Shown: positions 1 through 9,194, numbered from the stretch's first letter. The stretch is DNA of 39,128 nt from Bacteroidales bacterium UBA1205 (GCA_002309615.1 DBXT01000018.1:15169-54296); one strand, 5' to 3'. Numbers and translations are program-made. The notes: generated by a model not told the origin, from the sequence alone.

Positions 1-69
1 GGTCGATTGCGGCGGTCTTGAAAACCGTTGAGTGTAACAGCTCCAGGGGTTCGAATCCCTTTCTCTCCG
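1..69 (+). tRNA. tRNA-Ser(UGA), 5' end cut off by the window edge
   Basis: The anticodon arm CGGTC-TTGAAAA-CCG carries anticodon TGA, followed by a long variable arm, a T arm containing GGTTCGAATCCC, and the 3' acceptor strand TCTCTCC plus discriminator G. The D arm is partly present and the 5' acceptor strand lies outside the window. No CCA is encoded after the discriminator base, so it would be added after transcription. The long variable arm fits a class II serine tRNA. Confidence 0.93.
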
Positions 70-79
70 CAGCACTAAG

Positions 80-118
80 CTCATAAGTTATTGTTTCATA
101 AACTTGTGAGTTTTTTTT
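80..118 (+). terminator. Rho-independent terminator of the tRNA gene
   Basis: A 10-bp stem (80-89 with 101-110, one G-U pair) with an 11-nt loop is followed directly by eight T. It lies just after the tRNA-Ser and would end its transcript before the PorP operon. Confidence 0.7.
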
Positions 119-299
119 ATGCCGATAGAAAATGCACCAAAAATGCACGGAACATGTAACTGTCCCCTTAGAAAGGAAAAACATCCGGCTATCTCCTCTT
201 TTATTTGCATTTTCGGCTGCATTTTTCTTCAATTATATCGGATATTTTTCCCAATTCATACTTTTTTTTAACCCCTGTCATCAAATTTATTATTATTTG

Positions 300-331
300 C
301 TTGTTTTTATCGGTAATTTTACTTATCTTTG
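300..331 (+). promoter_or_regulatory. Bacteroidota promoter for the PorP/OmpA/kinase operon
   Basis: The -7 element TATCTTTG (324-331) matches the TANNTTTG consensus. A TTG-containing -33 element (300-303) lies 20 nt upstream, within the usual spacing. Transcription would begin roughly at 335-340, just before the GTG at 357. The promoter lies inside the upstream part of the long open frame that begins at 132, so that part is probably not translated. The rest of 119-356 shows no gene. Confidence 0.6.
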
Positions 332-356
332 TATTTATTATTATGCAATAATAGTT

Positions 357-1409
357 GTGATAAAAATAAAACATAAAGAACTGATAATTAGATATAAAAC
401 ATGTTTTTTATACCTCGTATTCATCCTAATAAATCTAAAACTGTTAGGACAAGATGTTCATTTATCACAATTTTGGCTTTCTCCAGTATCCATCAATCCG
501 GCTGTAGCGGGCTTTTTTGACGGCAATGCACGCGTTGGCGTATATTACCGCAATCAATGGAGAGCCATTTCCAAGCCCTATCAAACCATGGGTGCATTTG
601 CCGATATGCCGTTAAAAAAGAGGGTAAGGCAACAAGATATATTTTCCATGGGCATCAATATAGATTTTGACCAAGCCGGTGACTCTAAATACACTTCACT
701 GCAAGGGTCATTGTCTTTTGCATATGCTCATGCACTTAACAGACTTAACAATCACTTTATCATGGGAGGAATCACCTTAGGTGGGGTTCAACGCTCATGG
801 AATTATTCCCAACTAAAATTCGACGAGCAATACCACAATGGCATCTACGACCCGCATATCCCGTTAAGTGAAGTGTTTGCGAGAAATAAATTTATATTTT
901 TTGACTGCGGAGCGGGCATAGCATGGTTTTATCAGCCCACCATAGAGCACACCATGCAAGCAGGGATAGGTGTTTTCCATTTAAATAGAGCCCATATATC
1001 GCTATATAAAGACGATAACATACGTTTACCCATAAAAGTGCTGGCACATTTTATGGGCAGTTTCACCGTGCATAGCAGTATAGCATTGGAACCCAATGTG
1101 TATTACGCCATACAACAAAAATACCAAGAGTTTCAAATAGGGCTAAACTTTGTTTACCTGTTCCGTTTTGATGTTAAATGGTATATCAATAAATTCTTTG
1201 TAGGACTCTATTACCGGTGGAACGATGCCGTATATTTATCCACCGGCGGAGAATGGCGAAGGGTAAAATTAGGAATATGTTATGATTTTAATGTGTCCAA
1301 ACTCACCAAAGCCAGTCATGTACGCGGTGGTATAGAAATTAATCTATCCTACATTTTCAAAACAGAACACACGCCCCGACAACAACGTATTCCATGTTAT
1401 ATTTTTTAA
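357..1409 (+). CDS. PorP/SprF family outer-membrane protein
   Basis: This is a type IX secretion system membrane protein of the PorP/SprF family. The mature N-terminus reads QDVHLSQFW with NPAVAG downstream, the family hallmark (QD-hFSQF...NPA-tG). The rest alternates short amphipathic strands as expected for an outer-membrane beta-barrel. The frame is open from 132, but the promoter at 300-331 and the signal-peptide position support a GTG start at 357, which gives a Lys-rich n-region, a hydrophobic core (CFLYLVFILI) and cleavage just before or at the Gln of GQD. There is no ATG in frame near the signal peptide. The next gene begins 6 bp after the stop, so the two are co-transcribed. Family members either take part in T9SS/gliding or pair with OmpA-like partners and anchor specific T9SS substrates; the adjacent OmpA-like gene fits either role. 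The precise role is inferred. Confidence 0.85.
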   Translation: MIKIKHKELIIRYKTCFLYLVFILINLKLLGQDVHLSQFWLSPVSINPAVAGFFDGNARVGVYYRNQWRAISKPYQTMGAFADMPLKKRVRQQDIFSMGINIDFDQAGDSKYTSLQGSLSFAYAHALNRLNNHFIMGGITLGGVQRSWNYSQLKFDEQYHNGIYDPHIPLSEVFARNKFIFFDCGAGIAWFYQPTIEHTMQAGIGVFHLNRAHISLYKDDNIRLPIKVLAHFMGSFTVHSSIALEPNVYYAIQQKYQEFQIGLNFVYLFRFDVKWYINKFFVGLYYRWNDAVYLSTGGEWRRVKLGICYDFNVSKLTKASHVRGGIEINLSYIFKTEHTPRQQRIPCYIF

Positions 1410-1415
1410 TGCGAT

Positions 1416-3689
1416 ATGAATAAAATAATAATACACTTATTTTTACTATACTCCATAATATCATGCGGATATGCTCAACAACCCAATGTTGCCGGCTACT
1501 GGAAATCAGCACAATTTCATGAGCATACAGGTAATATTCCCGCTGCAGTGTATTATTATAATGAGATATTAAAACACCAACCCGAACAAAGCATCAGTTT
1601 TTATTATCACTATGCCAATTTATGCAAAACCATTAACCAATACCATACAGCCATACTGTATTTTGAAAAAGTATGCTCGTCAGACAGCATATCCTGCATG
1701 CCTCAAGTATGGATAGACTTAGCAATGTCGCAAAAAAACATAGCAGACTACAATCATGCAATACATTCTTTGGAACAATACCTGCAATACCACACCTCGG
1801 ATAAAGCACTCAACGAACGTTGTAAAAAAGAATTAAACTTTTTACAACACATCCACGAACACATCAACGACAGTGCTTGGATAAACGTAGAAAAAGCATC
1901 CACTAAAATCAATGGTGAATATTCAGAATATAATGCCATACAAGATGACGAATACGGTATATATTTTTCATCCATACGTCCCCAATCCACCAGCAATTAC
2001 AATAATCTTTTGGACGATTATTTTATTTCAAAAATATATTTAGCTCCCTATTCCTCTCGCGGTTTGGGAGAGTCCTACTCTCTTTCCAAACATATTAATA
2101 ATGAGAAATATCATACCGGAGATTTCTGTTTTGACACGGATAAAAAACGTTTGTTTTTCTGCCGTAAAAGAATAAGCGAAAGCAAAAACTATCCTTGGAG
2201 CATTTGGATGAGTACCCTCAACGATAACGGAGAATGGAGCAAACCGGAAAAGCTCAATTCCATCGTCAATGCGGGCAATAGCTCTAATTGCAGTCCCCAT
2301 TTGGTGGAAACTCCCGATTTTGACATATTATATTTTGTTTCCGACCGTCAGGGCGGATTTGGCGGTAACGATATATGGTACACCACTGTTACCGACAAGG
2401 GATTCTCCCCTGCGGTAAACATCGGTCCTACCATTAACACCGGCGGCGATGAAGGTTCTCCTTATTACAACAATAAACAACACAGGTTGTATTTTCATTC
2501 CGATTATCATGTAGGATACGGCGGCAGCGATATATTTTACGCAGAAGGAGAATTTTCCTCATGGACAACTCCCGTTAACATGGGATATCCTATTAACTCC
2601 CCTGCCAATGAAAGTCATATAAAATTCAACAACGATGACAGTAGCGGCTATTTCGCCACCAACAGAAAAGGCAGCCTCTTACAAAGTGAAGAAAATTGTT
2701 GCAAAGATATCTATTGTTTTGATATCAAACCCGATACTTTAATACAACACTATGATACCATATGGGCGATAACACTCCGACAATTAAAGGATACCATACA
2801 ACAACTATTACCCATATCCCTCTATTTCCACAATGACGAACCCGACCCCAAAACCACCGCCACCACAACTTCGTTAGACTATCTCACCACCCTCACCCAA
2901 TACAAAAACAAATTGGAACTATACCGATATGAATATTCTAAAGGATTGAAAGACAAGGAAAAATCTCAAGCCATAGACGATATTAACCACTTTTTTACCA
3001 ACAAAGTGGATTACGGGATGATGCTTTTAGACCAAATAAAGCAATGGTTGCTGGTGGATTTACAATGCGGCAACAATGTATATCTCACCGTCAAAGGATT
3101 TGCAAGTCCCCTGTTTTCCGACACTTACAACACCAATTTGTCATTAAGAAGAATAGTGAGCTTTAAAAATTATATAGCCCTACAACCCGAATTTGCCCCC
3201 TATCTGGACACCAATACTCACAGTAACCACCTCTATTTTATAGATGAGCCCAAAGGAAAAAGCATGGCTCAAAAATATGTCAGCAACAATCCTAACGACA
3301 AACGCAATTCCATATACAGCATTGCCGCTGCAATGGAACGCAGAATACAAATTGAAAAATACGAAAGCTCCCCTTCTTCTTACTCTCAAGAAGCCTCCAT
3401 ATTGCTACCGGCAGCCAACAATATAGTTGTCAAAAAAATAAAAAATGTAGATATATACCACTACTATTTTGAACTTAAAAACATTGGTGAAAAAACTTTA
3501 AACATTGACGACACTGAATGCGACATAGACGGCATAAAAATAGAAATGTCCCAAAGCGAAATACCTGCACAAGAACACACATTTATGCACATAATATGCC
3601 CTTCACGCACCCTTAATGAACACCCGAACGGAAAAATCTCTATACATTCAAATAATAAAACCATACATATAAACGTTTTATATTTTTAA
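1416..3689 (+). CDS. TPR / PD40 propeller / divergent OmpA-like protein with DUF1573-like C-terminus
   Basis: This is a secreted envelope protein of 757 residues. It has a signal peptide (1-20), TPR-like helices (about 25-150), and a PD40/WD40-like propeller (about 165-440) with clear blades such as LYFVSDRQGGFGGNDIWY (about 305-322) and LYFHSDYHVGYGGSDIFY (about 358-375). An OmpA-like region begins with ISLYFHNDEPDP (about 467) and resumes with VKGFAS...YNTNLSLRR (about 559-579) and AAAMERRIQI (637-646). Between its first strand and the rest is an insertion of about 80 mostly helical, charged residues. The last 85 residues resemble DUF1573/ASPM-SPD-2-hydin modules (YFELKNIGEKTLNIDD). Similar PorP partners bridge the outer membrane and peptidoglycan. 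The gene lies 6 bp after the PorP/SprF gene and 14 bp before the kinase. The normal DxxR peptidoglycan-binding pattern is hard to recognise, so peptidoglycan binding is uncertain. Confidence 0.8.
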   Translation: MNKIIIHLFLLYSIISCGYAQQPNVAGYWKSAQFHEHTGNIPAAVYYYNEILKHQPEQSISFYYHYANLCKTINQYHTAILYFEKVCSSDSISCMPQVWIDLAMSQKNIADYNHAIHSLEQYLQYHTSDKALNERCKKELNFLQHIHEHINDSAWINVEKASTKINGEYSEYNAIQDDEYGIYFSSIRPQSTSNYNNLLDDYFISKIYLAPYSSRGLGESYSLSKHINNEKYHTGDFCFDTDKKRLFFCRKRISESKNYPWSIWMSTLNDNGEWSKPEKLNSIVNAGNSSNCSPHLVETPDFDILYFVSDRQGGFGGNDIWYTTVTDKGFSPAVNIGPTINTGGDEGSPYYNNKQHRLYFHSDYHVGYGGSDIFYAEGEFSSWTTPVNMGYPINSPANESHIKFNNDDSSGYFATNRKGSLLQSEENCCKDIYCFDIKPDTLIQHYDTIWAITLRQLKDTIQQLLPISLYFHNDEPDPKTTATTTSLDYLTTLTQYKNKLELYRYEYSKGLKDKEKSQAIDDINHFFTNKVDYGMMLLDQIKQWLLVDLQCGNNVYLTVKGFASPLFSDTYNTNLSLRRIVSFKNYIALQPEFAPYLDTNTHSNHLYFIDEPKGKSMAQKYVSNNPNDKRNSIYSIAAAMERRIQIEKYESSPSSYSQEASILLPAANNIVVKKIKNVDIYHYYFELKNIGEKTLNIDDTECDIDGIKIEMSQSEIPAQEHTFMHIICPSRTLNEHPNGKISIHSNNKTIHINVLYF

Positions 3690-3703
3690 GAACATAGTAA
3701 AAA

Positions 3704-5218
3704 ATGATATCAAGTAAAAAAAAGAAAATTAGCACATGGGCACTTGCCGTCAGCACAGCACTTATATTAGGTGCTACTATGTTCTTTATGAATTCTTTGA
3801 TAGATAAAATAGTGGTTTCGGAACAGCAAAAAATAGCAATATGGGCTGACGCCATCCATAGGAAAGCCGATTTGGTGAATTCCACCAACAGTTTTTTTAA
3901 TACATTCCGCGAAGACCAAGAAGACAGAGCCAACACCATAGGACAGGCTTTTATGCATATTATCACCGCCGATATGGGTGAAGATATCACATTTTATACC
4001 GATATTATCGTCAGCAATCATACCATTCCCTGTATTTTAACCGATATGGAGGGCAATGTGATAGAGACAAAAAATCTGGACGAAGAAACATCACAAGCCA
4101 TCCGCAACCGCAACGAACTGAACCGCGTACTGCAAGAAGACCGGTACCAACGTATTCCCATCAATTATTACGGTAACGACTTTTTATATCTATACCACAA
4201 AGAATCCAACATTTGTACCCAAATGAGAGTCGTGTTAAACGACTTGGTGAAAGGTTACTTCTCCGAAATAATCGACAACTCCCCTTCCCTGCCCATACTC
4301 ATCACCGATTCGTCTATCACCCGAGTACTGCATTTTGGCAATATGGACAGCACCAAAATGAAAGATCAGAAATACGTAAGCCACCAAATAAAAAAAATGC
4401 AGGCGGCACACAAACCTATCAAAATTTCGTTGGGAAGCCAACAATATGGTTATGTGCTATACGAAGAATCGTTATTACTGCGGGCAATGCGACTTTTCCC
4501 GATATTGCAAGCTATCATCATCATCTTGTTTATCATCATTTCCTTTAACATGTTTAACAAAGCCCGGTTGGCTCAAAACAACAGCATTTTGGTAGGCATG
4601 AGCAAGGAAACGGCACATCAATTAGGCACCCCTATTTCATCGCTAATGGCTTGGGAAGAACTATTGAAAGACATGCAAGTTTCCCCTGCTATCACCGACG
4701 AAATGAATAAAGATATCTCTCATTTGGAACGTATTGCACAACGATTTTCAAAAATAGGGTCCATGCCCGACCTTACCAAAGAAAATCTCAACGACACCAT
4801 CAATAACTTTGTTAACTATTTCAAACCGAGAACCTCCTCCAAAATTCAATTCAACCTCAACATTCCGCCAAGAAGCATATATGCCAATATCTCCGTGTAT
4901 CTGTTTGAATGGGTGTTGGAAAATTTATGCAAAAATGCCGTAGACGCCATGCAAGGTAGCGGAACCATTACCATCACCCTCTACGAAGACCGTAACTATG
5001 CCTATGTAGAAGTGAATGATATAGGAAAAGGCATGGATACAAAAGAGCAAAAACGTATTTTTGAACCCGGATACACCACCAAAGAAAGAGGCTGGGGGTT
5101 GGGGCTTACACTCACCAAACGAATTATCAACCAATACCATAAAGGAAAGATAGAACTTAAATCTTCTTCACCAGGAAAAGGAAGCACATTTATTATAAAA
5201 CTAAAACAAGTAAAGTAA
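3704..5218 (+). CDS. Membrane sensor histidine kinase
   Basis: The protein has 504 residues with an N-terminal membrane segment (about 11-30), a periplasmic sensor region (about 35-258) and a second membrane segment (about 261-283). The phosphoacceptor box is GMSKETAHQLGTP with His305. The ATP-binding domain has an N box (ENLCKNAVDAM, about 407-417), G1 (DIGKGMD), F box (IFEPGYTT) and G2 (GWGLGLTL). No HAMP, PAS or receiver domain is evident. The phrases ETAHQLGTPISSL and RFSKIGS are typical of a Bacteroidota kinase family that I recall from flavobacteria. No response regulator lies beside it. It sits in an operon between two OmpA/propeller genes, suggesting that it senses envelope or T9SS status. 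Functional similarity to PorY, the orphan T9SS kinase, is a hypothesis only. Confidence 0.9.
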   Translation: MISSKKKKISTWALAVSTALILGATMFFMNSLIDKIVVSEQQKIAIWADAIHRKADLVNSTNSFFNTFREDQEDRANTIGQAFMHIITADMGEDITFYTDIIVSNHTIPCILTDMEGNVIETKNLDEETSQAIRNRNELNRVLQEDRYQRIPINYYGNDFLYLYHKESNICTQMRVVLNDLVKGYFSEIIDNSPSLPILITDSSITRVLHFGNMDSTKMKDQKYVSHQIKKMQAAHKPIKISLGSQQYGYVLYEESLLLRAMRLFPILQAIIIILFIIISFNMFNKARLAQNNSILVGMSKETAHQLGTPISSLMAWEELLKDMQVSPAITDEMNKDISHLERIAQRFSKIGSMPDLTKENLNDTINNFVNYFKPRTSSKIQFNLNIPPRSIYANISVYLFEWVLENLCKNAVDAMQGSGTITITLYEDRNYAYVEVNDIGKGMDTKEQKRIFEPGYTTKERGWGLGLTLTKRIINQYHKGKIELKSSSPGKGSTFIIKLKQVK

Positions 5219-5257
5219 AGTAAAATAAAGTAAAATAAATAATAATACTAATACATT

Positions 5258-6313
5258 ATGAAGTCCAAATTAATTATCACATTATTGCTCATCAGTACGA
5301 GCATAGCCGTATGGGCGCAAAAACCTAAGATGATAGTAATATCGCCCAAACAAACTCAACAGGCTGAAAAATTGTACAACAGCGGATTGGAAAAATACAA
5401 CAAAAAAGCCTATTCCGCCGCTATCAACGATTTGAAAGCTTCGTTAAACATCAATGCCGAATTAACCGATGCATACAAATTGTTAGCATCGGCATACCAA
5501 GCCAACCAACAAAAAGAAGAAGCTATTAAAGTGTTAACCACCTTTGTTGAAAAAAGTAACAGCAAAGATAGTGCCTACTTTTTGTTAGCCAAAGCTTATT
5601 TTAACAACGGACAATATACCGAAGCCATTACCAATGCCGATAAAAGCATTGCCTATAATGACACTAATTTCAAAGTTTATTACTTGAGAGGACTGGCTAA
5701 TTTTCAAATGAAAAATTATGACGATGCCGTCACCGATTACACCAATGCACTAAAGATAAGCGATAAAGTAGCACAAATATATAACGATAGGGGTAGCGCC
5801 CGCAAAATGAAAGGCGACCTCAAAACCGCTATAGAAGACTACAAAACAGCTATCAGCATCAATGGTAAAATGCCTATTTATTACAACAATTTGGGCAGCG
5901 CCTATTATGAATCAGAAGCATACGACCATGCCATTGAAGCCTATACCAATGCTATTGACATAGACCCCGAATATTATATGGCATACAACAATCGTGGTGT
6001 GGCAAAAATTCAAAACATAGACTATCAAGGAGCTATAGAAGATTTCACCAAAACCATTGCTCTCAAAGACGACTTCTATCAAAGCTATAGCAATAGAGGT
6101 TTTGCATACTATAAACTCAAACAATATCAAAATGCCATTGATGACTTTAACGCCGCTTTAAAAATCAATCCTCAGTACGGAGAAGCTTATATGCACAGAG
6201 GCAACACCAAAGAGATGATGCGTAATCCCGAAGGTGCCTGTGAAGATTGGTCAAAAGCTGCCGCCATGGGCATAGAACAAGCAAAAGAATATGTAGAAAA
6301 ACAATGTAAATAA
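5258..6313 (+). CDS. Secreted TPR-repeat protein
   Basis: The protein has 351 residues: a signal peptide (MKSKLIITLLLISTSIAVWA, cleavage before Gln21) followed by about nine tetratricopeptide repeats of 34 residues (from about 35 to the end), with regular A-Y-x-N-x-G/A signatures such as YYNNLGSAYYESEAYDHAIE and AYNNRGVAKIQ. The C-terminus GACEDWSKAAAMG is common at the end of Bacteroidota TPR proteins. It is probably a periplasmic scaffold for protein-protein contacts. It follows the kinase after 39 bp containing a short AAGTAAAATA-type repetition (5212-5240) and precedes the PorE-like gene by 19 bp, so it belongs to the same transcription unit. The specific partner is unknown; the other envelope proteins of the operon are the obvious candidates. 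Confidence 0.85.
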   Translation: MKSKLIITLLLISTSIAVWAQKPKMIVISPKQTQQAEKLYNSGLEKYNKKAYSAAINDLKASLNINAELTDAYKLLASAYQANQQKEEAIKVLTTFVEKSNSKDSAYFLLAKAYFNNGQYTEAITNADKSIAYNDTNFKVYYLRGLANFQMKNYDDAVTDYTNALKISDKVAQIYNDRGSARKMKGDLKTAIEDYKTAISINGKMPIYYNNLGSAYYESEAYDHAIEAYTNAIDIDPEYYMAYNNRGVAKIQNIDYQGAIEDFTKTIALKDDFYQSYSNRGFAYYKLKQYQNAIDDFNAALKINPQYGEAYMHRGNTKEMMRNPEGACEDWSKAAAMGIEQAKEYVEKQCK

Positions 6314-6332
6314 TCCTTAAAAGCATATTACA

Positions 6333-8366
6333 ATGAAAAAGATATTATACATTATCATCGCTAATATAATTGCAATAAGCGGTATTGCACAAAATGTAGC
6401 TTTTACACAAGAAAACTTTCCTGCCGATAAAAGCGGATTAAAAACCGCTCTTTCCAATATTAAATCAGGTAACAAAATATTTGACAACGCCTTGAGCGGT
6501 ATAGAATACACTTATGCCCTCAATTACTATCTGCAAGCACAACAATTCAACCCCAACAATGCTGAGTTGAATTACAAAATAGCCAAATGCTACTATGAAT
6601 CAGGCAACACACAAAAAGCTTACAGATATGGGGAAGCAGCCTATAAACTCAACCCTCAAGTGAATTACGAAGTGTTATTATACACCGCAGGGGCTCACCA
6701 ATCTCGCATGGAATTTGATTCCGCCATTGCGTTATACCAAGCCTATGCCGCCAATGGTGCCACCACTGCCAAAGAAAAAGATATGGCTCACAAACGTATA
6801 GCCGAATGTGAAAGAGGAAAAAACATGATTCGCTATGAATTCAATTGCTTTATCGACAACTTAGGCAATGTGGTGAACGGAGATTTTGACGAATATGGTC
6901 CTGTTATCACCATGGACAATACTTCCATTTATTTTACTTCCCGTAGAGAAGGTAAAAAAATTAAAATGGCCGATGACGGAAAATATTATGAAAACGTGTA
7001 CCAAAGCCAAATCAACGATAAAGGCGACTTTACCGCCCCGATACGCGTGTTGGCATTGTGCAACAAAAAGCATGTGGCCGTTCAAGCTATTTCCAAAGAC
7101 GGAAAGAATATTATAGTATACCAACCTAACAATGGCGGCGATTTGTATGAATCGGTATTGAAAAACGGAAAATTCCAAAAACCGAAAGCCATGGGTAAGA
7201 AAATCAATACCCGCTATCATGAAACATCGGCTTCCTACTCCATTACAGGTGACACACTCTATTTCTGCTCTGAAAAAGAAGGCGGATACGGCAACCATGA
7301 TATCTATATGAGCATACGCAACGAAAAAGGACAATGGGAAACAGCTCAAAATTTGGGTAATGTTATCAATACCCCTGATGACGAAATATCGGTATACGCT
7401 CATCCCGACGGCACGCTCTATTTCTGCTCCAATGGACATGAAACCATGGGCGGCATAGATATCTTCTTCTCAAAAATAGAAAACGGTCAATGGACCAAAC
7501 CCGAAAACATAGGCTACCCTATCAATACTCCTGACGATGATGTATATTTTGTGGTTACACAAGACGGCAAATTTGCCTATTATGCTTCCGACAAAGCCGA
7601 AGGCTACGGCGGACAAGACCTATACAAAATCACCCTGTTAGGACCTCAAAAAATGTTTGCCCTCCACATGGACAATGTTTGGTTGGTTCCCTCCGACTTG
7701 CTTGAAGACGAAATAGCTCAAGCCATGGCTATAGAGAAAGAAAAGATAACCATAGTAAAAGGATCTATTTTGGATGCCGATACCAAAAAACCGGTATATG
7801 CCAACATAGAATTATCCGATGTAGAAGAGAATGTCCTTTTAGCCACCTTTACCTCCGACAGTATCAGCGGAGAATATCTGCTTTCATTGCCTTCGGGTAA
7901 AAACTATGCAGTGGCGGTAAAAGCTACAGGCTACCTCTTCCACTCCGAAAACTTTAACATACCCGATACCGCCGATGAACAAGAAATAGAACAAATCATC
8001 TATATGGAACGCATTGCCGTAAACAAAGCCATAGTATTAAAAAACATATTCTTTGATAACAATAAAACCACTTTAAGAGCAGCTTCCTTGATAGAAATAG
8101 AAAATATCTATAAATTGTTGATCGAAAATCCCAACCTCTGCATTGAAATATCCGGTCACACCGACAATGTCGGCAGCGCAGCTTACAATAAGAAATTGTC
8201 TCTCGGTAGAGCAAAAGCCGTTGTAAATGCTTTGGTTAGCAAAGGTATCGATCCTTCCAGACTTACTTCTGCCGGTTACGGATTTGACAAGCCTATCGCC
8301 ACTAACAAAACTCCTGAAGGCAGACAACTCAACCGTAGAACAGAGTTCAAGGTTACCAAAATGTAA
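6333..8366 (+). CDS. PorE-like OmpA family protein (TPR, PD40 propeller, CarboxypepD_reg, OmpA)
   Basis: The protein has 677 residues in this order: signal peptide (about 1-19), TPR-like helices (about 35-150), a PD40 propeller (about 185-440; blades LYFCSEKEGGYGNHDIY, LYFCSNGHETMGGIDIFF, YYASDKAEGYGGQDLY), a carboxypeptidase-regulatory-like fold (about 475-555, GSILDADTKKPVYANIEL) and an OmpA peptidoglycan-binding domain (about 568-677). The OmpA domain is intact: IFFDNNKTTL, ISGHTDNVGS, LSLGRAKAV, and NRRTEFKV, including the Asp and Arg expected to bind diaminopimelate. This is the domain order of PorE, the T9SS protein that anchors the PorK/PorN/PorP/SprF assembly to peptidoglycan. The same architecture is widespread in PorP-paired paralogues, so assignment to PorE itself is not secure. 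It is the last gene of the operon, followed by a terminator. Confidence 0.87.
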   Translation: MKKILYIIIANIIAISGIAQNVAFTQENFPADKSGLKTALSNIKSGNKIFDNALSGIEYTYALNYYLQAQQFNPNNAELNYKIAKCYYESGNTQKAYRYGEAAYKLNPQVNYEVLLYTAGAHQSRMEFDSAIALYQAYAANGATTAKEKDMAHKRIAECERGKNMIRYEFNCFIDNLGNVVNGDFDEYGPVITMDNTSIYFTSRREGKKIKMADDGKYYENVYQSQINDKGDFTAPIRVLALCNKKHVAVQAISKDGKNIIVYQPNNGGDLYESVLKNGKFQKPKAMGKKINTRYHETSASYSITGDTLYFCSEKEGGYGNHDIYMSIRNEKGQWETAQNLGNVINTPDDEISVYAHPDGTLYFCSNGHETMGGIDIFFSKIENGQWTKPENIGYPINTPDDDVYFVVTQDGKFAYYASDKAEGYGGQDLYKITLLGPQKMFALHMDNVWLVPSDLLEDEIAQAMAIEKEKITIVKGSILDADTKKPVYANIELSDVEENVLLATFTSDSISGEYLLSLPSGKNYAVAVKATGYLFHSENFNIPDTADEQEIEQIIYMERIAVNKAIVLKNIFFDNNKTTLRAASLIEIENIYKLLIENPNLCIEISGHTDNVGSAAYNKKLSLGRAKAVVNALVSKGIDPSRLTSAGYGFDKPIATNKTPEGRQLNRRTEFKVTKM

Positions 8367-8385
8367 ACCTGAAATATTTTATCCT

Positions 8386-8419
8386 AAAAAAAAACACTCC
8401 GCATGGAGTGTTTTTTTTT
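8386..8419 (+). terminator. Strong terminator ending the PorP-PorE-like operon
   Basis: A stem AACACTCC-GCAT-GGAGTGTT (8393-8412), flanked by A-rich DNA on the left and nine T on the right, lies about 20 bp after the stop of the OmpA gene. Being symmetric, it could also stop leftward transcripts from the genes at 8497-11060. Confidence 0.9.
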
Positions 8420-8496
8420 ATTGATGTTTATAAAAATATCCGATTGTGACGACTAAAAGGTTTTAAATTTTCATTGCCTTAGTTATGCAACCTATT

Positions 8497-9162
8497 TTAG
8501 ACTAATTCCATACATATATCAATCAATAATAATAAAAATAACCAAAAAAACGCATATATTCCGACGATGATCCAATCATAATACCGTACTTTTCTTTTCT
8601 CTTTAGGAAACAACTCTTCCACTTGTGTTGAGAGACACAGATAAACAAGCATCAATATTTGAAAAACAAGCCTCACTATCATAGATGGACCTTCAAAGAA
8701 AAGAGATATTGAAGTCTCAATAATCAAAATGATAAAATAAGATTTCAAAAGAAAAATTCCATCCGGTTTCTTCTGTACAACTCTAACAATTGCTAAAATT
8801 GGTAATATTAATTGGAATAGGCTGACTAAAATACCCCACACCCATGAATTCATAACTACACTAACAACCCAATTTTTAACAAAACCATAAATACATCCCA
8901 CTCCCATTAAAACAAGTATAAATAATAACCAACCATGTATTTTACCGGTTTCAGCATCATCAAAATAAGATTGCTCATTATTTACCTTTTTTTCTTTTTT
9001 CACTTTCTTGATTAACAAAATTGCGTCTTCCTCTTTTATTCCGAAATTACCAAGTCTATTTACAATAAACTCATCTGAACAATTGTCTTTGATTTCATTA
9101 GCAATATATTCCTCAATATTTTCGGGAATGGATTTCATTTCTTCTCTTAAATCAACCATCAT
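8497..9162 (-). CDS. DUF2569-like multi-pass membrane protein
   Basis: The protein has 221 residues. The first 70 are soluble, acidic then Lys-rich, with a helical domain (LREEMKSIPENIEEYIANEI...). Then come about five membrane spans starting with GWLLFILVLMGVGCIYGF (about 77-95) and ending with FFWLFLLLLIDICMELV. The phrase LSTQVEELFPKE after the fourth span, together with the GWL opening, resembles DUF2569, a family of unknown function. Codons are strongly AT-biased. It is the last of a leftward cluster, 32 bp downstream of the zinc-ribbon membrane gene, and ends facing the terminator at 8386. The N-terminal extension is not a normal part of DUF2569 as I know it. Function unknown. Confidence 0.65.
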   Translation of the reverse strand: MMVDLREEMKSIPENIEEYIANEIKDNCSDEFIVNRLGNFGIKEEDAILLIKKVKKEKKVNNEQSYFDDAETGKIHGWLLFILVLMGVGCIYGFVKNWVVSVVMNSWVWGILVSLFQLILPILAIVRVVQKKPDGIFLLKSYFIILIIETSISLFFEGPSMIVRLVFQILMLVYLCLSTQVEELFPKEKRKVRYYDWIIVGIYAFFWLFLLLLIDICMELV

Positions 9163-9194
9163 TCTGATTTTTTATTCTTTTGAATGTTTTTATT

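Noticed and set aside
357..1409. A pseudogene or frameshifted PorP/SprF, because no ATG precedes the signal peptide
   Set aside because: A GTG at 357 directly after a good promoter gives a normal signal peptide, so no frameshift needs to be invoked.
6861..7439. 192-residue open frame on the minus strand
   Set aside because: It is wholly antisense to the PorE-like gene, whose propeller and OmpA motifs are unambiguous. Its Phe/Ile/Val-rich content is the reflection of the coding strand.
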